A stretch of 64,000 nt of DNA from Citrifermentans bremense (GTDB taxonomy: Bacteria; Desulfobacterota; Desulfuromonadia; Geobacterales; Geobacteraceae): the NCBI RefSeq assembly GCF_014218275.1, contig NZ_AP023213.1, positions 4,274,954 through 4,338,953 on the forward strand. The letters run 5' to 3'. The position numbers and the translations under genes are program-made. Under the pieces are notes generated by a model. It worked only from the letters and a program-made list of their open reading frames with translations. It was not told the DNA's origin and did no database searches. Within the stretch, counting starts at the first letter, position 1; every line of letters begins with the position of its first letter. Positions 53,635 to 63,158 of this stretch are shown one piece after another.

Positions 53635-55416
53635 TTATTCAATGGCCATGAAGCGGCAGGCGTCGTAGCAGGACTTGCACTTGGTGCAGTTCTCCTTGAC
53701 CAGTTCAGCCACCTGTCCCTTCTCCCACTTGATGGCGTTGGACGGGCAGGCCCTGAGGCAGGCGCCGCACTTAACGCATTTCTCGGGAACCACCTGCCAG
53801 AGCAGAAGCTCCTTGCAGGAGTTGGAGGGGCAGCGCTTGTCGATGATGTGTGCCTCGTACTCGTTCCTGAAGTACTTGACGGTGGAGAGGATAGGGTTCG
53901 GAGCCGTCTGCCCCAGACCGCAGAGCGACGCCTTCTTGATGGTCGCCCCCATCTCCAGCAGGGTATCGATGTCGGCCATCTCGCCGCGGCCCTCGGTGAT
54001 CCGCTCCAGGATGTCGAGCATCGCCTTCAGGCCGATACGGCAGGGTACGCACTTGCCGCAGGACTCCATCTTGGTGAAGGACAGGAAGAAGCGGGCCACG
54101 TCGACCATGCAGGTGGTCTCATCCATGACGACCAGACCGCCGGAGCCCATCATGGCGCCCGCCTTGATCAGCGAGTCGTAGTCGACCGGGGTGTCGAGCA
54201 CCTCGGCCGGGATGCAGCCGCCGGAGGGGCCGCCCGCCTGGACCGCCTTGAACTTGCGGTTGTTGGCGATGCCGCCGCAGACCTTGTAGATAACGTCCCT
54301 GACCGACATGCCGGCCGGAACCTCGACGAGGCCTGTGTGCTTCACCTTGCCGGTGACCGCGAAGATCTTGGTCCCCTTGGTGGTGTCGGTGCCGAGCGAA
54401 GCGTACCAGTCGGAGCCCTTGTTGATGATGTGGCGCACGTTGGCGAAGGTCTCGACGTTGTTGATGTTGGTCGGGAAGCCCCAGAGGCCCTTGACCGCCG
54501 GGAACGGCGGACGGGGGCGCGGCATGCCGCGCTCGCCCTCGATGGAGGCCATGAGAGCCGTTTCCTCGCCGCAGACGAATGCGCCGGCGCCCTTCTTGAT
54601 CCTCATGTCAAAGTCGAAGCCCCACCCCTGGATGTTCTTGCCCAGGTACCCCTTCTCGTAGCAGGTGTCGAGCGCCTTCTGGAGACGGTCGATGGCCAGC
54701 GGATACTCGGCACGGACGTAGACGTAGCCGGCGTCGCAGCCGATGGCGTAGGCGGCGATCATCATCCCCTCGATGATGCAGTACGGGTCACCTTCGAGGA
54801 TGGAGCGGTCCATGAACGCACCCGGGTCACCCTCGTCTGCGTTGCAGATCAGGTACTTGTGGTTCCCCGGAGAAGCGGCGCAGAAGGACCACTTCATGCC
54901 GGTGGGGAAACCACCGCCCCCGCGGCCACGAAGACCGGACTTCTTGACCTCGTCGATGACTTCGGCGGGCTTCATTTCCTTGACGCACTTTTCGATTGCC
55001 TTGAAGCCGTCTTCCTCGATGTAGGCGGAAAGAAGCTCGGGGTCGATCTGGCCGCAGCCGGTCATGACCACGCGCATCTGCTGGTCGACGAAGGTGTTGT
55101 AGTACTCCTTCGCCTTTTTCTTCTCGATGATTTCGTTGTTGACTATGTGCTGATCGAGAATGGCCTCGACGTCCGCGGGCACGACGAAGTCGTAAGTGAC
55201 CCTGCCCAGTTCCGGAGTGATGACGTCGACGAGGACGTCGTTGGCGCAGAGGCCGCGGCACCCAGTCTTAACGATGTCGCAACGCTTCCCTACCTGGGCC
55301 ACGATACCCTTTTCAGCGATCAGCCTGGTGAACTCGGCCTCGACCTGCTTGGCGCCGGCAGAAATACCGCCGGTACCCTGACAGATTAATATTTTTACTG
55401 CTGCGTTATCACTCAT
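53635..55416 (-). CDS. nuoF: NADH-quinone oxidoreductase subunit F, long HndC/HydB-like form
   Basis: 593 residues against about 445 in E. coli. Three parts: an N-terminal thioredoxin-like ferredoxin domain (1-110), the FMN/NADH-binding core with GLRGRGGGGFPTG and the [4Fe-4S] motif ESCGKCVPCRIG, and a C-terminal 2[4Fe-4S] ferredoxin (CVKCGACLRACP, CTKCKSCYDAC). This layout is that of HndC/HydB flavin subunits of bifurcating hydrogenases. In the first domain the usual second Cys is Gly17 (CQGTGG), leaving Cys12, Cys46, Cys53 and Cys57. It oxidises NADH for complex I. The start at 55416 has AGGGGA; a start 7 codons earlier lacks support. Confidence 0.94.
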   Translation of the reverse strand: MSDNAAVKILICQGTGGISAGAKQVEAEFTRLIAEKGIVAQVGKRCDIVKTGCRGLCANDVLVDVITPELGRVTYDFVVPADVEAILDQHIVNNEIIEKKKAKEYYNTFVDQQMRVVMTGCGQIDPELLSAYIEEDGFKAIEKCVKEMKPAEVIDEVKKSGLRGRGGGGFPTGMKWSFCAASPGNHKYLICNADEGDPGAFMDRSILEGDPYCIIEGMMIAAYAIGCDAGYVYVRAEYPLAIDRLQKALDTCYEKGYLGKNIQGWGFDFDMRIKKGAGAFVCGEETALMASIEGERGMPRPRPPFPAVKGLWGFPTNINNVETFANVRHIINKGSDWYASLGTDTTKGTKIFAVTGKVKHTGLVEVPAGMSVRDVIYKVCGGIANNRKFKAVQAGGPSGGCIPAEVLDTPVDYDSLIKAGAMMGSGGLVVMDETTCMVDVARFFLSFTKMESCGKCVPCRIGLKAMLDILERITEGRGEMADIDTLLEMGATIKKASLCGLGQTAPNPILSTVKYFRNEYEAHIIDKRCPSNSCKELLLWQVVPEKCVKCGACLRACPSNAIKWEKGQVAELVKENCTKCKSCYDACRFMAIE

Positions 55417-55450
55417 GACAAAAGGTCCCCTGCTCAAAAATTGACGTCGG

Positions 55451-55957
55451 CTACTTCATCGGCCTTTGGTTGTAGGTTTCCACGATCTCGTCCACCTTCT
55501 GCACCGTCATCTTGCCGTAGGTGTCATCATTAACCATCGCCAGGGGAGCCATGCCGCAGGCCCCAAGGCAAGCAACCTTTTCAAAGGTGTAGCGGAGGTC
55601 CGGCGTGGTCTCGGCGTGCCCGATTCCCAGGCGGCCGAAGAAAGTCTCCACGATACGCTCCGCCCCCTGCACGTGGCAGGCGGTACCGACGCAGACCCTG
55701 ATGATGTAGCGGCCGCGGGGCTTCAGGTGGAACTGCGCGTAGAAGGTCAGCACGCCGTAAATCTGGCTCGGGTAGACGTTCAGCCTCTCAGCCACCAGGT
55801 CGATGGTCGGCTTGGGGACGTACCCGTAGGAATCCTGAATCCCCTGGAGCACCGGCATAAGGTTGCCCGGCAGAGTCAGGTATTTGTCAATGATATGATT
55901 GGCCTCGGCCAGATCGATTTCTTCGGCCGGAATTTCTTCGGCTGGAGCGTTAGACAT
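55451..55957 (-). CDS. nuoE: NADH-quinone oxidoreductase subunit E
   Basis: 168 residues, thioredoxin-fold [2Fe-2S] protein. The four ligands are in VCVGTACHVQGA (two Cys) and VACLGACGMAP (two Cys). It pairs with NuoF at the NADH site. AAAGGAG before the ATG; 34 bases to nuoF. Confidence 0.97.
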   Translation of the reverse strand: MSNAPAEEIPAEEIDLAEANHIIDKYLTLPGNLMPVLQGIQDSYGYVPKPTIDLVAERLNVYPSQIYGVLTFYAQFHLKPRGRYIIRVCVGTACHVQGAERIVETFFGRLGIGHAETTPDLRYTFEKVACLGACGMAPLAMVNDDTYGKMTVQKVDEIVETYNQRPMK

Positions 55958-55987
55958 TTACCCCATCTCCTTTAGTTATCGTTTGAA

Positions 55988-57157
55988 TTACCGGTCTATT
56001 TCGCCAAGAACGATGTCGAGCGTTCCGATTACTGCCACGAGGTCCGCGATCATCGAGCCTTTGGCCATCTTCTCGATGGCACCCAGGTTGACAAATGAGG
56101 GGGGACGCACCCTCATGCGGTACGGTTTCGAGCTGCCGTCGGAAACCATGTAGTAGCCGAGCTCCCCTTTCGGGTTCTCGACACCCTGGTAAACCTCCCC
56201 TTCGGGAACGGGGAAGCCTTCGGAAGCGATCTTGAAGTGGTGGATCAGCCCCTCGATGGAGTTGTAGACGCTCTCCTTCGGCGGGTAGCAGACCTGCGGC
56301 GCATCGGCCAGGATCGGTCCCGGCTTCAGGCGCTTCATGGCCTGGTCGATGATCTTCACCGACTCGCGCATCTCCACGAGGCGGACCTTGTAGCGGTCGA
56401 AGGTGTCGCAGTTCTCGCCGACCGGCACCTTGAAGTCGTACTTCTCGTAGCCGGAGTAGGGGAGGTCGCGCCTGAGGTCGAAATCGACGCCGGAGCCCCT
56501 GAGGGCCGGGCCGGAGATGCCGAAGTCGATGGCGTCGTCTGCGGAGATGACCCCGTTGCCGATGGTCCTCTGCAGCCAGATGGTGTTCTTGGTGAGGAGA
56601 CCTTCGTAGGTGTCGAAGTGGCCCGGGAAGGTGTCCAGGATCTCCTGGACCGCGGCCTCGAAACCGGCCGGGAGGTCACGGGAGAGCCCGCCCACGCGGA
56701 AGTAGTTCGAGGTCATCCTGGCACCGGAGACCATCTCGTACAGCTCCATGATCTTCTCGCGTTCGCGGAAGGCGTAGATGAAGACGGTCATGGCGCCGAT
56801 GTCGAGGGCGTGGCAGGCGATCCAGACCAGGTGGCTCTTCAGACGGGTCAGCTCCGCCATGATGACTCGGATGGTCTCGGCCCGCTCGGGAACCTCGATG
56901 CCGAGGAGCTTCTCAACGGCCAGCACGTAGCCCAGGTTGTTGTGCATGGGCGCCAGGTAGTCCATGCGGTCCGTAAGCGGCAGCGCCTGGTGGTAGGTGC
57001 GGTGCTCGGAGAGCTTCTCGATGCCCCGGTGCAGGTAACCGATGTGAGGAGTAATCTTCTGTATCACCTCGCCGTCCAGCTCTACTACGAGCCTCAAAAC
57101 GCCGTGGGTACTGGGGTGCTGGGGCCCCATGTTCAGTGTCATTATTTCGCTAGCCAT
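55988..57157 (-). CDS. nuoD: NADH-quinone oxidoreductase subunit D
   Basis: 389 residues, 49-kDa subunit homologous to hydrogenase large subunits without the nickel cysteines. The quinone-site His is in NMGPQHPSTHGVLRL near the start, and the Tyr in YHQALPLTDRMDYLAPM. It forms the quinone pocket with NuoB and NuoH. Confidence 0.97.
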   Translation of the reverse strand: MASEIMTLNMGPQHPSTHGVLRLVVELDGEVIQKITPHIGYLHRGIEKLSEHRTYHQALPLTDRMDYLAPMHNNLGYVLAVEKLLGIEVPERAETIRVIMAELTRLKSHLVWIACHALDIGAMTVFIYAFREREKIMELYEMVSGARMTSNYFRVGGLSRDLPAGFEAAVQEILDTFPGHFDTYEGLLTKNTIWLQRTIGNGVISADDAIDFGISGPALRGSGVDFDLRRDLPYSGYEKYDFKVPVGENCDTFDRYKVRLVEMRESVKIIDQAMKRLKPGPILADAPQVCYPPKESVYNSIEGLIHHFKIASEGFPVPEGEVYQGVENPKGELGYYMVSDGSSKPYRMRVRPPSFVNLGAIEKMAKGSMIADLVAVIGTLDIVLGEIDR

Positions 57158-57202
57158 TGATCGCCTCTATTTTTTGGAGATGGAAATCGTCCTGGTTTTT
57201 GA

Positions 57203-57688
57203 CTAAGACAGCCGACCCTTGTACGGTTCGCGGTCCGGTCCCTGCAGCGGGTAGTCCTTCCTGAGCGGGTGCCCAACCCAGTCGTCGGTCATCAGGATGC
57301 GCACCAGGTTCGGGTGGTTCTTGAAGTCGATGCCGAACAGGTCGTAGGCCTCGCGCTCCAGCCAGTTGGCTGAATTCCAGAGCGAGGTGGCGGAGTCGAT
57401 GGAGCAGTCCGCCTCGGTCACCGGCGCCTTCACCCTGATGCGGTCCTTGTTCGGGATCGACATGAGGTGGTAGACCACCATGAAACGCGGATCCTGGCCC
57501 AGGTAGTCGACGGCGGTGACGTCGGTCAGGAAGTTGTAGCGAAGGTCGTCCCTGAGGCACTTGAGCACCTCGAGGATGTTCTCTTTCTTCACGGTGACCG
57601 TCACCTCGCCCCGATATTCCTTGCAGTCGAGGAGGGCATTTGCGAAACGCTCTTTCAGTTTCACTACAGCGCGATTATTTTCTGCCAT
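57203..57688 (-). CDS. nuoC: NADH-quinone oxidoreductase subunit C
   Basis: 161 residues, the 30-kDa subunit, with the signature ERREAYDLFGIDFKNHPNL variant (here LEREAYDLFG) and DDWVGHPLRKDYPL. NuoC and NuoD are separate genes here, unlike the E. coli fusion. Confidence 0.96.
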   Translation of the reverse strand: MAENNRAVVKLKERFANALLDCKEYRGEVTVTVKKENILEVLKCLRDDLRYNFLTDVTAVDYLGQDPRFMVVYHLMSIPNKDRIRVKAPVTEADCSIDSATSLWNSANWLEREAYDLFGIDFKNHPNLVRILMTDDWVGHPLRKDYPLQGPDREPYKGRLS

Positions 57689-57721
57689 GTCAGCCTTACC
57701 TTTCCCTTTGGTCGTTGTAGA

Positions 57722-58234
57722 TTAAGCAGCCGGTTCGAGTCTTTCGCCCAAGCCGATGGAAGAGCCGAAAGAGTTGCGCTCGTTGGCAATCTTATCCTGG
57801 AGCTTCATAAGGCCGTAGAGGAGTGCCTCCGGACGCGGCGGGCAGCCCGGGATGTAGACGTCGACCGGAAGCGCCTCGTCGATACCCTGCACGACGGAGT
57901 AGGTGTCGAAGACGCCGCCGGAGCAGGCGCAGGCGCCCATGGCGACCACCCACTTCGGTTCGGGCATCTGCTCATAGACAGTCTTGATGACCGGAAGCAT
58001 CTTCTTGGTCACCGTGCCGGCGATGATGATGCAGTCAGCCTGGCGGGGTGAGGCGCGGAAGATGATACCGAAACGGTCCAGGTCATGCTTGGCCGCACCG
58101 GTCGCCATCATCTCGATCGCGCAGCAGGCAAGACCAAAGGTCATCGGCCAGATGGAGGACTTCCTGGCCCAGTTGACCAGGCTGTCGAGGGAAGTCGTGA
58201 TGATGTTTTCGCCAAGCGGCTGATCTACTCCCAT
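57722..58234 (-). CDS. nuoB: NADH-quinone oxidoreductase subunit B
   Basis: 170 residues, carrying cluster N2, the last before quinone. Ligands: the adjacent pair in [10 protein letters not shown], the Cys of MGACACSGG and of [11 protein letters not shown]. The ATG at 58234 lies within the last codons of nuoA (10-base overlap); longer in-frame starts overlap nuoA entirely and were rejected. Confidence 0.97.
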   Translation of the reverse strand: MGVDQPLGENIITTSLDSLVNWARKSSIWPMTFGLACCAIEMMATGAAKHDLDRFGIIFRASPRQADCIIIAGTVTKKMLPVIKTVYEQMPEPKWVVAMGACACSGGVFDTYSVVQGIDEALPVDVYIPGCPPRPEALLYGLMKLQDKIANERNSFGSSIGLGERLEPAA

Positions 58235-58581
58235 TCCAGTGCTCCTTTTTTCCAAACGTATACGTATCCTACGAAGAGGATGACTATGAAGACTCCCATC
58301 TCGATGAGGCCGAACATGCCGAGCCTCTTGAAGAGGACTGCCCAGGGGTACAGGAAGACCGCCTCGATGTCGAACAGGATGAAGAGCATCGCAATCAGGT
58401 AGAACTTGATCGAGAAACGCTCCCTTGCGCTGCCGACAGGCTCGCAACCGCACTCGTAAGGCGCAAGCTTCACAGTGGACGGCTTCTTCTGGCCGATGAG
58501 GCTGGAGAAGACCACCGAGCCCAGGCCGAACAACACCGCTATGACAACCAGCACCAAGATTGGCAGATAAGCACCAAGCAT
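58225..58581 (-). CDS. nuoA: NADH-quinone oxidoreductase subunit A
   Basis: 118 residues, three membrane helices, with the loop [19 protein letters not shown] and the [12 protein letters not shown] helix. First gene of the operon; GGGAGG before the ATG. Confidence 0.97.
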   Translation of the reverse strand: MLGAYLPILVLVVIAVLFGLGSVVFSSLIGQKKPSTVKLAPYECGCEPVGSARERFSIKFYLIAMLFILFDIEAVFLYPWAVLFKRLGMFGLIEMGVFIVILFVGYVYVWKKGALEWE

Positions 58582-58636
58582 CCCTATCCTCCCGTACTCC
58601 TAAGGTTTGTTTTTTGTTGCATGCACGCGGAAAAGC

Positions 58637-58664
58637 CGTATACTGCACACTCCTTGAGCGTCAA
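58637..58664 (-). promoter_or_regulatory. Probable sigma-70 promoter of the nuo operon
   Basis: On the minus strand TTGACG (58664-58659), a 16-base spacer and TATACG (58642-58637), 56 bases before nuoA. The -10 box overlaps a GTATAC palindrome. Confidence 0.5.
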
Positions 58665-58892
58665 ACCCCAAACTTTTCGTAACTTGCGAAAGGATGCGGC
58701 GTCAAAAAGGTATACTGTATACAACATCGGGTCAGAAAATTATTTCATTTCACCCACTTTGTCAAGCACAAATTATCTTGAAATCTTTGCCTCATTCCGC
58801 AGAAACCGTATACTTTCCCGCGCACATGACTCATTAGCAGAGACCCCCTTCCGCGCTAATCGGAAGCCTCCCTCCCAAAACTTTTTAATTTC

Positions 58893-58922
58893 TTGACAGA
58901 TAAGCCGCACGCGTGCTACCAA
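58893..58922 (+). promoter_or_regulatory. Probable hemL promoter
   Basis: A perfect TTGACA (58893-58898) followed at 18 bases by TACCAA with an upstream TG, 46 bases before the start. The -10 box is weak. Confidence 0.45.
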
Positions 58923-58968
58923 ACAGCCCATTATTTGTCAATTAACAGCGAGTTAGGAGAATCAGCCC

Positions 58969-60252
58969 ATGCAAAACAGCCGCTCGACCAAACTCTTCCA
59001 GCAGGCGCTTCAGTCCATCCCCGGCGGCGTCAACAGCCCGGTACGCGCCTTCAGGTCCGTTGGCTCCGATCCGCTCTTCATCAAGAAGGCCCAAGGCCCC
59101 CGCATCTACGATGAAGACGGCAACGCCTTCATCGACTACGTCGGCTCCTGGGGTCCGATGATCCTCGGGCACTGCCACCCGCAGGTGGTCGCCGCGATCA
59201 AGGCCGCGGTCGACAACGGCGCCAGCTTCGGCGCACCGACCGAACTGGAGATCACCCTGGCCGAAATGGTGATCGACGCGGTTCCCTCCATCGAGATGGT
59301 GCGCATGGTGAGCTCCGGCACCGAGGCGACCATGAGCGCCATCAGGCTCGCCCGCGGCTACACCGGCCGCGACAACATCCTCAAGTTCTCCGGCTGCTAC
59401 CACGGCCACTCCGACTCGCTTCTAGTCAAAGCGGGATCCGGCGCCGCCACTTTCGGCGTGCCCGACTCCCCCGGCGTCCCCGCCGACCTCGCCAAGCACA
59501 CCCTGACCGCGACCTACAACGACCTCGATTCGGTCCGGGCGCTGGTGGCTGCGAACAAGGGGAGCATCGCCTGCATCATCGTCGAGCCGGTGGCGGGCAA
59601 CATGGGGACGGTCCCCCCCAAGGAAGGGTTCCTGGAAGGGCTCAGGAGCATCTGCAGCGAGGAAGGGATCGTGCTGATCTTCGACGAGGTGATGTCCGGC
59701 TTCAGGGTCGCCTACGGCGGGGTTCAGGAACTCTACGGGGTGACCCCCGACATGACCACCCTGGGCAAGATCATCGGCGGCGGGCTTCCGGTCGGGGCTT
59801 TCGGCGGGAAAAAAGAGATCATGTCGCTTCTTTCACCGGCAGGCGGAGTGTATCAGGCCGGGACCCTTTCCGGCAACCCCCTGGCCATGACCGCCGGCAT
59901 CGAGACCCTGAAGCTCCTCAAGCAGCCCGGCTTCTACCAGAAGCTGGAAGAAAAGAGCGCTTTCGTTGCGGAGGGGATCGCCAAGGCCGCCAAGGACGCC
60001 GGCTTCCCGATCTACTCCACCCGCGTGGGTTCCATGTTTTGCGCTTTCTTCTCGAAGGACCCCGTCTACGACTGGGACAGCGCCGCCAAGTGCGACACCA
60101 AGGCCTTCGCCAACTACTTCAAGGCGATGCTCAACGAAGGTATCTACCTGGCGCCGTCGCAGTTCGAGACCGCTTTCGTCGGCGCCTCCCACAGCACAGA
60201 AGACCTGGAGCTGACCATCGCTGCCGCGGCCAAGTGCTTCAAGGCGCTGTAG
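58969..60252 (+). CDS. hemL: Glutamate-1-semialdehyde 2,1-aminomutase
   Basis: 427 residues, PLP-dependent class III aminotransferase fold; makes 5-aminolevulinate, the first committed haem precursor in the C5 pathway. PLP lysine in [16 protein letters not shown]; other hallmarks are [22 protein letters not shown] and [16 protein letters not shown]. Supplies haem for the many cytochromes expected of this lineage. TTAGGAG precedes the ATG. Confidence 0.97.
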   Translation: MQNSRSTKLFQQALQSIPGGVNSPVRAFRSVGSDPLFIKKAQGPRIYDEDGNAFIDYVGSWGPMILGHCHPQVVAAIKAAVDNGASFGAPTELEITLAEMVIDAVPSIEMVRMVSSGTEATMSAIRLARGYTGRDNILKFSGCYHGHSDSLLVKAGSGAATFGVPDSPGVPADLAKHTLTATYNDLDSVRALVAANKGSIACIIVEPVAGNMGTVPPKEGFLEGLRSICSEEGIVLIFDEVMSGFRVAYGGVQELYGVTPDMTTLGKIIGGGLPVGAFGGKKEIMSLLSPAGGVYQAGTLSGNPLAMTAGIETLKLLKQPGFYQKLEEKSAFVAEGIAKAAKDAGFPIYSTRVGSMFCAFFSKDPVYDWDSAAKCDTKAFANYFKAMLNEGIYLAPSQFETAFVGASHSTEDLELTIAAAAKCFKAL

Positions 60253-60358
60253 CGGGCGGCGGCATTAACCCTTGTTCAGGGGAAGATGGATCGCGATCTC
60301 CCCTGCTTGCGCTAATGCGCCCCTTGCAGTCGGAGGTCATTTATATTTATTAATTAAG

Positions 60359-60388
60359 AAGGGCGCCCAGCTATGCTGTGGCGCCCTT
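60359..60388. terminator. Bidirectional terminator
   Basis: AAGGGCGCC/GGCGCCCTT stem extended by AGC/GCT with one bulged T, between convergent hemL and the MshEN gene. Confidence 0.8.
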
Positions 60389-60421
60389 TCTTGTTTCCTT
60401 CCTTTTGGCTCTTCCGGGAGC

Positions 60422-61459
60422 TTATACCGTCATGATGCGTTTCCTGAGCGACAGCATCTCGAAGCTCAACCCGGCCATCACCGCGACCCGCTGCAGCTCG
60501 AACGCCCCGCCGCCGAGCCTTCCCCCTTGGTCATTTACGCAGACAACCCCCAGCACCTGCCCCCCCAGCACCACGGGGACCAGCAGTGCAGCACCCGGGA
60601 CCTCCCCGCCCATCGCCCTCAGCAGCAATCCATCACCTTGGTTCGTCCCCAGCTCCCCTAGAAAGAGCCGCTTTTCCTCCACTACCCGTTTCAGCTCCCT
60701 TGTCTCGGTGACGGCAGCGGCAAAAAACGGGAAGCCCTTGAGGTGCGCACCACGGTCCACCGCCTGGACCCCGTGGGCCGCCCCCCCTTTCAGGCGCAGA
60801 AAGGCTCCCCGGTCAAATTCCCCCGCCAGGTAGGCCAGCAGCCCCTGCACCACGTCGGACTCGCCGGCCGCTTGCGCCAGCCGCTCAGACAGGTCCTTCA
60901 AGCTGACACGCTCCCAAGCATGGTCGACCTTCCCTCCATCCCAGGCGGGACCGCCGCTCCCCCGCTCCGCAAGGGTGGCGGCGAAGCGGCTCCTGGCACC
61001 CCCTTCGACCGGGATGTAACGCATGGGGCGCTTCACCCCGAAGATCCGCTCCAGTGCTATGCTGAGCCTGAGTTCGGAACAGACCTTGGGCAGGACGACC
61101 ATCCCGGTCATGAAGGCGATATCTTCCAGGGCCTTGAAATCGTATGGGTTCGTCATCGCCACGGTTAGGCGCTTGCCGTCCAGAGCGAGGGGGAGCACGC
61201 GGTACCGTTGCACCAGTTCCAGCGGGAACATCTTCAAGAGCGATTCCGGAATGGAACCGAGCTCGGCAGGGTGGACGCAGGGGACCCCCAACTGCTCGCT
61301 CAAGACGCGGGCCAACTCTTCCTCTTCGACAAGCCCCATTTCCACGAGGTTGGTACCGAGCCTCCCTCCGTATATGGATTGCGCGTGGAGAACCTGTTCC
61401 AACTGCTCTTCAGTCAAGGTCCCAACCTTTAGCAGTATCTCGCCAAGCCGAGCGGACAT
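60422..61459 (-). CDS. Stand-alone MshEN (GspE N-terminal) protein with a GAF-like C-terminus
   Basis: 345 residues. Residues 4-60 contain two copies of the c-di-GMP-binding MshEN motif: RLGEILLKVGTLTEEQLEQV and RLGTNLVEMGLVEEEELARV. The rest of a GspE N-terminal domain runs to about 150 (YRVLPLALDGKRLTVAMTNP). The C-terminal part (about 200-345) looks GAF-like, with AALLVPVVLGGQVLGVVCVN. There is no ATPase domain, so it is not a pilus or secretion motor but probably a c-di-GMP receptor. GGAGGTG precedes the ATG at 61459; longer in-frame starts lack support. Confidence 0.8.
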   Translation of the reverse strand: MSARLGEILLKVGTLTEEQLEQVLHAQSIYGGRLGTNLVEMGLVEEEELARVLSEQLGVPCVHPAELGSIPESLLKMFPLELVQRYRVLPLALDGKRLTVAMTNPYDFKALEDIAFMTGMVVLPKVCSELRLSIALERIFGVKRPMRYIPVEGGARSRFAATLAERGSGGPAWDGGKVDHAWERVSLKDLSERLAQAAGESDVVQGLLAYLAGEFDRGAFLRLKGGAAHGVQAVDRGAHLKGFPFFAAAVTETRELKRVVEEKRLFLGELGTNQGDGLLLRAMGGEVPGAALLVPVVLGGQVLGVVCVNDQGGRLGGGAFELQRVAVMAGLSFEMLSLRKRIMTV

Positions 61460-61775
61460 GTGGCACCTCCTGGCAGGAGCAGACGGTTTAACTGAAATGA
61501 TGACAGGGCAGCGGGTGCGCCATATTAAATAATTTTCACATTCTACCCAGCCGAGCGGCAGGCGCAACCGCTGCAACTCCACCCGACTGTGCCTTTGCCG
61601 CCGCTTCGGCTGCCGGCAGACAACGATACTGCGGCAGTAATCGGATGAGGCAAAGGTTTCGAAGCGTCCACCTGCAAAGCTGGTAAAATGAGCGGCAGCG
61701 CGCCGGGCACCGATGAAAAAAGGCGTGACACCGCGATAAATCATTATTTTAATTGATTGGATAAACAGGAATTTA

Positions 61776-61805
61776 TTGACATCGCCACCGCTACCGTGCT
61801 ATTTA
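61776..61805 (+). promoter_or_regulatory. Sigma-70 promoter of the atp operon
   Basis: TTGACA (61776-61781), an 18-base spacer, TATTTA (61800-61805). Confidence 0.65.
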
Positions 61806-61820
61806 GCCTTGGTTTTCCTA

Positions 61821-61839
61821 CCCGTAGTATGTATACGGG
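61821..61839. promoter_or_regulatory. Candidate operator of the atp operon
   Basis: CCCGTAGTATGTATACGGG: arms CCCGTA and TACGGG around 7 bases, placed about 15 bases after the -10 box, so just past the transcription start. A bound repressor would block transcription. Confidence 0.5.
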
Positions 61840-61855
61840 AAAGAGAGCGACCCAC

Positions 61856-62098
61856 ATGGATGAGGACAAGAAGGACCTGCTGAGAACGCTCGGGATGGTC
61901 TCCACGATGGGAATTTCCTTCGCGGTTGCCATCGTCATCGGCGTATTCGCCGGGCTGAAGCTGGACGAATGGTTCGGGACCAAGCCCTGGTTTTTCTACA
62001 TTTTCCTTTTCTTCGGCATTGCGGCAGGTTTCCGCAACATCTTCATACTAGCGGGAAAAGAACTGCGCGATGACCGGGACGAGACTAAACGAAAGTAA
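61856..62098 (+). CDS. atpZ: AtpZ/AtpI-type small ATP synthase accessory protein
   Basis: 80 residues with two membrane helices (TMGISFAVAIVIGVFAGLKL and FYIFLFFGIAAGF) joined by the DEWFGTKPW loop, typical of the AtpZ / AtpQ family at the head of atp operons. Thought to aid c-ring assembly or ion (Mg2+) uptake. The ATG at 61856 was chosen because a start 33 codons upstream lies before the promoter. Confidence 0.88.
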   Translation: MDEDKKDLLRTLGMVSTMGISFAVAIVIGVFAGLKLDEWFGTKPWFFYIFLFFGIAAGFRNIFILAGKELRDDRDETKRK

Positions 62099-62456
62099 TC
62101 TCTTCGCCTGGCTGGTCGGGGGAAGCCTCCTGGTGAGCGCCGTTGCAGGCGCCATCTGCGCGCTCCTTGTCTCCGGCAAGTTCGGCGGCTCCCTTTTCAT
62201 CGGGGGGTGTCTTGCCACCGCCAACTTTCTCTGGATGAGAAGGGGGGTGGAAGCGGCGTTGCAGCTGCAACCGAGGAACGCCTCGCGCTTTGCCGTGCTG
62301 CGCTACCTGCTGAGACTAGCCGTTATGGCGGTCGTACTCTATCTGCTGATCGTCCGGCTCGGGCTCGACATCTTCGGCCTTTTGCTAGGGCTGTCGGTCC
62401 TGGTCCTGAACATAACGGTATTTTCAATATATTTGTCCACCCGTAAAGGAGGCTAG
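62070..62456 (+). CDS. atpI: ATP synthase subunit I
   Basis: 128 residues with four membrane helices, including [20 protein letters not shown] and a FLWMRR segment; matches the subunit I (AtpI) family that helps assemble the c-ring. Overlaps atpZ by 29 bases. Confidence 0.85.
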   Translation: MTGTRLNESNLFAWLVGGSLLVSAVAGAICALLVSGKFGGSLFIGGCLATANFLWMRRGVEAALQLQPRNASRFAVLRYLLRLAVMAVVLYLLIVRLGLDIFGLLLGLSVLVLNITVFSIYLSTRKGG

Positions 62457-62461
62457 CAGCA

Positions 62462-63151
62462 ATGGTTCATCCGTATCTATTCCTTAATTTCTTCCGCGAA
62501 CTGCTTCACCCCCTCGGTTTCTCCGAGGCTGGGGCTGACGCAGTCGTTTATACCTGGCTGATCATGATCGGCCTGGTTGTCCTTTCCATCGCTGCCACCA
62601 AAAGGCTGCAGGCCGTTCCTTCCGGTCTCCAGAACTTCATGGAGGTCATCGTGGGCGGCATCGAGAACATGCTGGTGGAGACCATGGGCGAGCACGGCAA
62701 GCCGTTCTTCCCGCTGGTCGCGACCCTGGCGCTCTTCATCCTGGTGTCGAACCTGATCGGTCTGGTCCCGGGCTTCTTCCCGCCAACCGCCAACATCAAC
62801 ACCACCGCAGCCTGCGCGGTCGTCGTGTTCGTCACCACCCACATCGTCGGTGTCAAACACCACGGCGCCGGCTACATCAAGCACTTCCTGGGCCCCATCG
62901 CGTGGCTCGCCCCGATGATGTTCTTCATCGAGGTGATCGGCCACCTGAGCCGCGTGATCTCCCTGACGCTGCGTCTCTTCGGTAACATGAACGGCCACGA
63001 GCTGGTCCTGATCATCTTCTTCGGCCTGGCTCCGTTCCTGGTACCGCTGCCGATGATGCTCATGGGCGTCTTGGTCTCCTTCATCCAGGCCTTCGTGTTC
63101 ATGCTGCTGGCGATGATCTACATCCAGGGCTCGCTGGAGCACGCACACTAG
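62462..63151 (+). CDS. atpB: ATP synthase Fo subunit a
   Basis: 229 residues, about six membrane helices. The essential Arg is in [15 protein letters not shown], and [14 protein letters not shown] and [13 protein letters not shown] follow the family pattern. It forms the ion half-channels against the c-ring. AAAGGAGG precedes the ATG. Confidence 0.96.
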   Translation: MVHPYLFLNFFRELLHPLGFSEAGADAVVYTWLIMIGLVVLSIAATKRLQAVPSGLQNFMEVIVGGIENMLVETMGEHGKPFFPLVATLALFILVSNLIGLVPGFFPPTANINTTAACAVVVFVTTHIVGVKHHGAGYIKHFLGPIAWLAPMMFFIEVIGHLSRVISLTLRLFGNMNGHELVLIIFFGLAPFLVPLPMMLMGVLVSFIQAFVFMLLAMIYIQGSLEHAH

Positions 63152-63158
63152 AAAAACA

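Larger units (their letters stand above)
58582..58968. other. nuo-hemL divergent control region
   Basis: 387 AT-rich bases. GTATAC palindromes occur at 58638-58643, 58710-58715, 58717-58722 and 58808-58813. The middle pair makes the dyad GTATAC-T-GTATAC. The region contains the nuo and hemL promoters listed separately. Confidence 0.7.
61460..61855. other. Divergent control region upstream of the atp operon
   Basis: 396 bases between the MshEN gene and atpZ. The last 80 bases hold the atp promoter and an inverted repeat. The remainder shows nothing I recognise. Confidence 0.5.
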
